Assembly (NCBI GenBank): GCA_018816485.1
Contig: JAHIVL010000049.1
Coordinates: forward strand, 1-32,525
Direction: 5' to 3'
DNA: 32,525 bases
Source: Patescibacteria group bacterium
GTDB lineage: Bacteria > Patescibacteriota > Microgenomatia > UBA1400 > PJMF01
Shown: positions 30,865-32,525 of the stretch, one piece after another
Numbering within the stretch: the stretch's first letter is position 1
How the letters are laid out: the number at the start of each line of letters is the position of its first letter
Position numbers and translations under genes: made by a program
Notes under the pieces: generated by a model
The model's input: the letters and a program-made list of their open reading frames with translations, nothing else
The model's database searches: none
What the model was told of the DNA's origin: nothing

Positions 30865-31680
30865 ATGAAGACAAAAACTCGTTTAACAATTACTTTTTCT
30901 CAAGATTTGCTTCGAAAGGTTGATGTGTTAATTAATGCTCATACTATTAGAAATAGATCTCAAGCAATTGAGAGTTTAGTTAGGCAAGGTTTGAGTACGG
31001 ATATAAGCTGTGCGGTTATTCTAGCCGGTGGTAAAAACTCAAATGATGATACTCTCTCACTAAAGAAAATTAATGATCGATACGTTCTTTCAATTATGAT
31101 TGATCAGTTGAAGATGTTTGGCATTACCAAAATTGTGGTCTGCGCAGGGAAGAACGAAAAGAAGATCAAAAATATATTTACAGATGGTTCTTCAAATGGT
31201 GTGACTATTGTGTATAGCAGTGAAAAAGAACCACTTGGGAGCGCTGGTGCAATTAAGAATGCTGAAAAACTTATTGGAAACGAATCATTTTTAGTGATTA
31301 ATGACAGCACTCTTACTGATTTAAATCTAGCCGACCTGTTTGAGTTCCACGAAAATGAAGATTCGATTGCAACAATTTGTGTTAAACCAAGAATGAGCGA
31401 AAAAAAATATGGACAGACTTTTTTACATGGCAACAAAATTGTAAAGTTCTTAGATACTTCAGATTATAAAGGTATCAGTATTGTCAATATTGGACTTTAT
31501 ATATTAAAACCAGAAATATTTAATTTTATTGGAAAGAATAAATATTTAAGTTTAGAAACTGATATATTTCCAAATTTAGCTCAAGATAAGGAGTTAAGCG
31601 CATTTGTTTTTCAAGGCAATTGGTTTGATGCTTCAAAAGATGCATCGTATAAATCAGCAATTAAAAATTGGCAAAATTAG
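30865..31680 (+). CDS. Ribbon-helix-helix DNA-binding domain fused to a degenerate nucleotidyltransferase
   Basis: Residues 1-45 (KTRLTITFSQDLLRKVDVL, then RNRSQAIESLVRQGL) are a CopG/MetJ-like ribbon-helix-helix domain. Residues 47-271 have the sugar-phosphate nucleotidyltransferase fold: AVILAGG at the start, EPLGSAGAI and NIGLYILKPEIF later. The G-x-G-T-R signature after AGG is replaced by KNSNDD, the PKP lysine region is altered, and the metal-binding NGD reads Asn146-Asp-Ser148. It probably binds but may not make nucleotide sugars. It is followed by glpX after 20 bp, probably one operon, and is preceded by tandem repeats suited to RHH binding. I infer a metabolite-responsive regulator. 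Confidence 0.8.
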   Translation: MKTKTRLTITFSQDLLRKVDVLINAHTIRNRSQAIESLVRQGLSTDISCAVILAGGKNSNDDTLSLKKINDRYVLSIMIDQLKMFGITKIVVCAGKNEKKIKNIFTDGSSNGVTIVYSSEKEPLGSAGAIKNAEKLIGNESFLVINDSTLTDLNLADLFEFHENEDSIATICVKPRMSEKKYGQTFLHGNKIVKFLDTSDYKGISIVNIGLYILKPEIFNFIGKNKYLSLETDIFPNLAQDKELSAFVFQGNWFDASKDASYKSAIKNWQN

Positions 31681-31700
31681 TAGCTATCAAAAAGGATTAT

Positions 31701-32525
31701 ATGGAAGACTCATTAGCTTTGGCACTTTCGCATGCGACTGAAGTAGGAGCAATTGCAGCATCTAGAGTTGCTGGTTTTGGTGACAAAATAAAGGCAGATC
31801 ATGAAGCAGTCGAGGCTATGAGAACTCACTTTAATGGACTAGATTTCAATGGTCGAATTGTGATTGGTGAAGGTGAAAGAGATGAAGCGCCAATGCTTTA
31901 TATTGGTGAAAAATTGGGAACTGGAAAAGGCCAAGCAGTTGATATTGCTGTTGATCCGCTTGAAAACACCAATGCTACTGCCGTTTTTGGTCCTGGAGCA
32001 ATTGCGGTTTTAGCAGCTTCCGAGCGAGGTGGTCTTTTCCATGCTCCAGACATGTATATGGATAAGTTGGTTGTTCCGGAACAAGCAGCTGGCAAAGTTA
32101 ACATTGATTGGGAACCCAAGAAGAATTTAGCAGCAATTGCAAAAGGATTGGAGCGACATGTTCCAGATTTAGTGATAGTAATTTTAGATAGAGAAAGAAA
32201 TGAAGAATTAATTGATAAGGTTAGGAAGGCTGGTGCAAGGGTTAAGTTGATTGGAGATGGTGACCTTATGCCTGGAGTTGAGGCGTGTATGCGTGGCAGT
32301 GGAGTTCATGCCGTTATGGGTATTGGTGCGGCCCCAGAAACAGTGATAACTGCAGCTGCTATGAGGTGTTTGAAAGGTGAACTGCAGGCAAGATTTTGGC
32401 CAAAAAATGAGGACGAGAAAAAGCGCCTAAAGAAAATGGGTGGAAAACTTGATAAAGTATACACACACAATGATTTAGCGAGTAGTAAAACTGCAATCTT
32501 TTGTGCTACGGGAGTTACTCAAGGC
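31701..32525 (+). CDS. glpX: Class II fructose-1,6-bisphosphatase (GlpX), 3' end outside window
   Basis: The ORF is open to the window end (275 codons seen), which is why the track omits it. MEDSLALALSHATEVGAIAAS, VIGEGERDEAPMLYIGE, VDIAVDPLENTN, HAPDMYMDKL and LIGDGDLMPGVEAC follow GlpX in order. The enzyme removes the 1-phosphate of fructose-1,6-bisphosphate in gluconeogenesis and is metal dependent. AAGGA lies a few bases before the ATG. The metal-site motif DPxEGT reads DPLENT, with Asn for Gly. It is probably co-transcribed with the RHH-fusion gene, tying that regulator to sugar-phosphate supply. Confidence 0.92.
   Translation, partial: MEDSLALALSHATEVGAIAASRVAGFGDKIKADHEAVEAMRTHFNGLDFNGRIVIGEGERDEAPMLYIGEKLGTGKGQAVDIAVDPLENTNATAVFGPGAIAVLAASERGGLFHAPDMYMDKLVVPEQAAGKVNIDWEPKKNLAAIAKGLERHVPDLVIVILDRERNEELIDKVRKAGARVKLIGDGDLMPGVEACMRGSGVHAVMGIGAAPETVITAAAMRCLKGELQARFWPKNEDEKKRLKKMGGKLDKVYTHNDLASSKTAIFCATGVTQG

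Noticed and set aside
31898-32119. Minus-strand ORF of 73 aa
   Set aside because: It lies wholly within glpX in another frame and has no independent support.

Overview
The window looks like a piece of a compact, AT-rich bacterial chromosome that uses the standard bacterial code (TGA ends the enolase-like gene). Short intergenic gaps, stop/start overlaps, a shortened UvrC and DNA polymerase III delta-like subunit, an archaeal-type bifunctional phosphoglucose/phosphomannose isomerase and many promoters that fire almost at the start codon suggest a Patescibacteria/CPR genome, perhaps Microgenomates-like. That placement is inference; there is no rRNA or other decisive marker here.

Layout. 1-434: 3' end of a frameshifted transposase. 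603-1760 (-): mnmA. 1833-3068 (+): an ATP-grasp ligase, convergent with a three-gene minus-strand operon (6366 to 3052) encoding a 7TM membrane protein, a RimK/glutamate-ligase-like ATP-grasp enzyme and a DUF1704/MATCAP-type metallocarboxypeptidase. 6423-15669 (-): uvrB, uvrA, a membrane-anchored active-site-intact transglutaminase-like protein, uvrC (overlapping the transglutaminase gene) and a YvlD-like membrane protein. 15712-17061 (+): a CofE-like gamma-glutamyl ligase and a PduO-type cobalamin adenosyltransferase. 17251-17871 (-): lexA. 18022-21118 (-): an enolase-like gene coupled to gpmI. 21279-21575 (+): a small unknown protein. 21544-26289 (-): a sugar-phosphate/sugar-nucleotide cluster of phosphomannomutase/phosphoglucomutase, sugar-1-P nucleotidyltransferase with left-handed beta-helix, HAD phosphatase and PGI/PMI. 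26397-28340 (-): holA-like gene, YgjP-like metallopeptidase and a small membrane protein. 28414-28495 (+): tRNA-Leu(UAG), then 350 bp of repeats and hairpins. 28848-29600 (-): a membrane-anchored lysozyme-fold protein, divergent from a secreted clan GH-A glycosidase (29687-30769, +). 30865-end (+): a ribbon-helix-helix/nucleotidyltransferase-like fusion followed by class II fructose-1,6-bisphosphatase (cut by the window end).

The main leads are these. (1) The 7TM / glutamate-ligase-like / MATCAP-like operon could be a writer-eraser pair for amino-acid tagging at the envelope. (2) A DNA-binding domain is fused to a nucleotidyltransferase fold with a degraded active site. An exact 10-bp tandem repeat (AAAGTATGAT) lies in front of this gene and again at the promoter of the phosphomannomutase gene, which looks like a sugar-metabolite-sensing regulator and its operators. 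(3) Consecutive glycolytic enzymes have non-canonical catalytic residues: the enolase-like protein lacks the catalytic Glu of the GDEGG motif, and GpmI has Thr for the nucleophilic Ser. (4) The three NER genes cluster with a transglutaminase, uvrB and uvrC carry in-frame tandem-repeat insertions, and more than 100 bp are read in two frames. (5) A tRNA-adjacent repeat array has covarying mini-hairpins.
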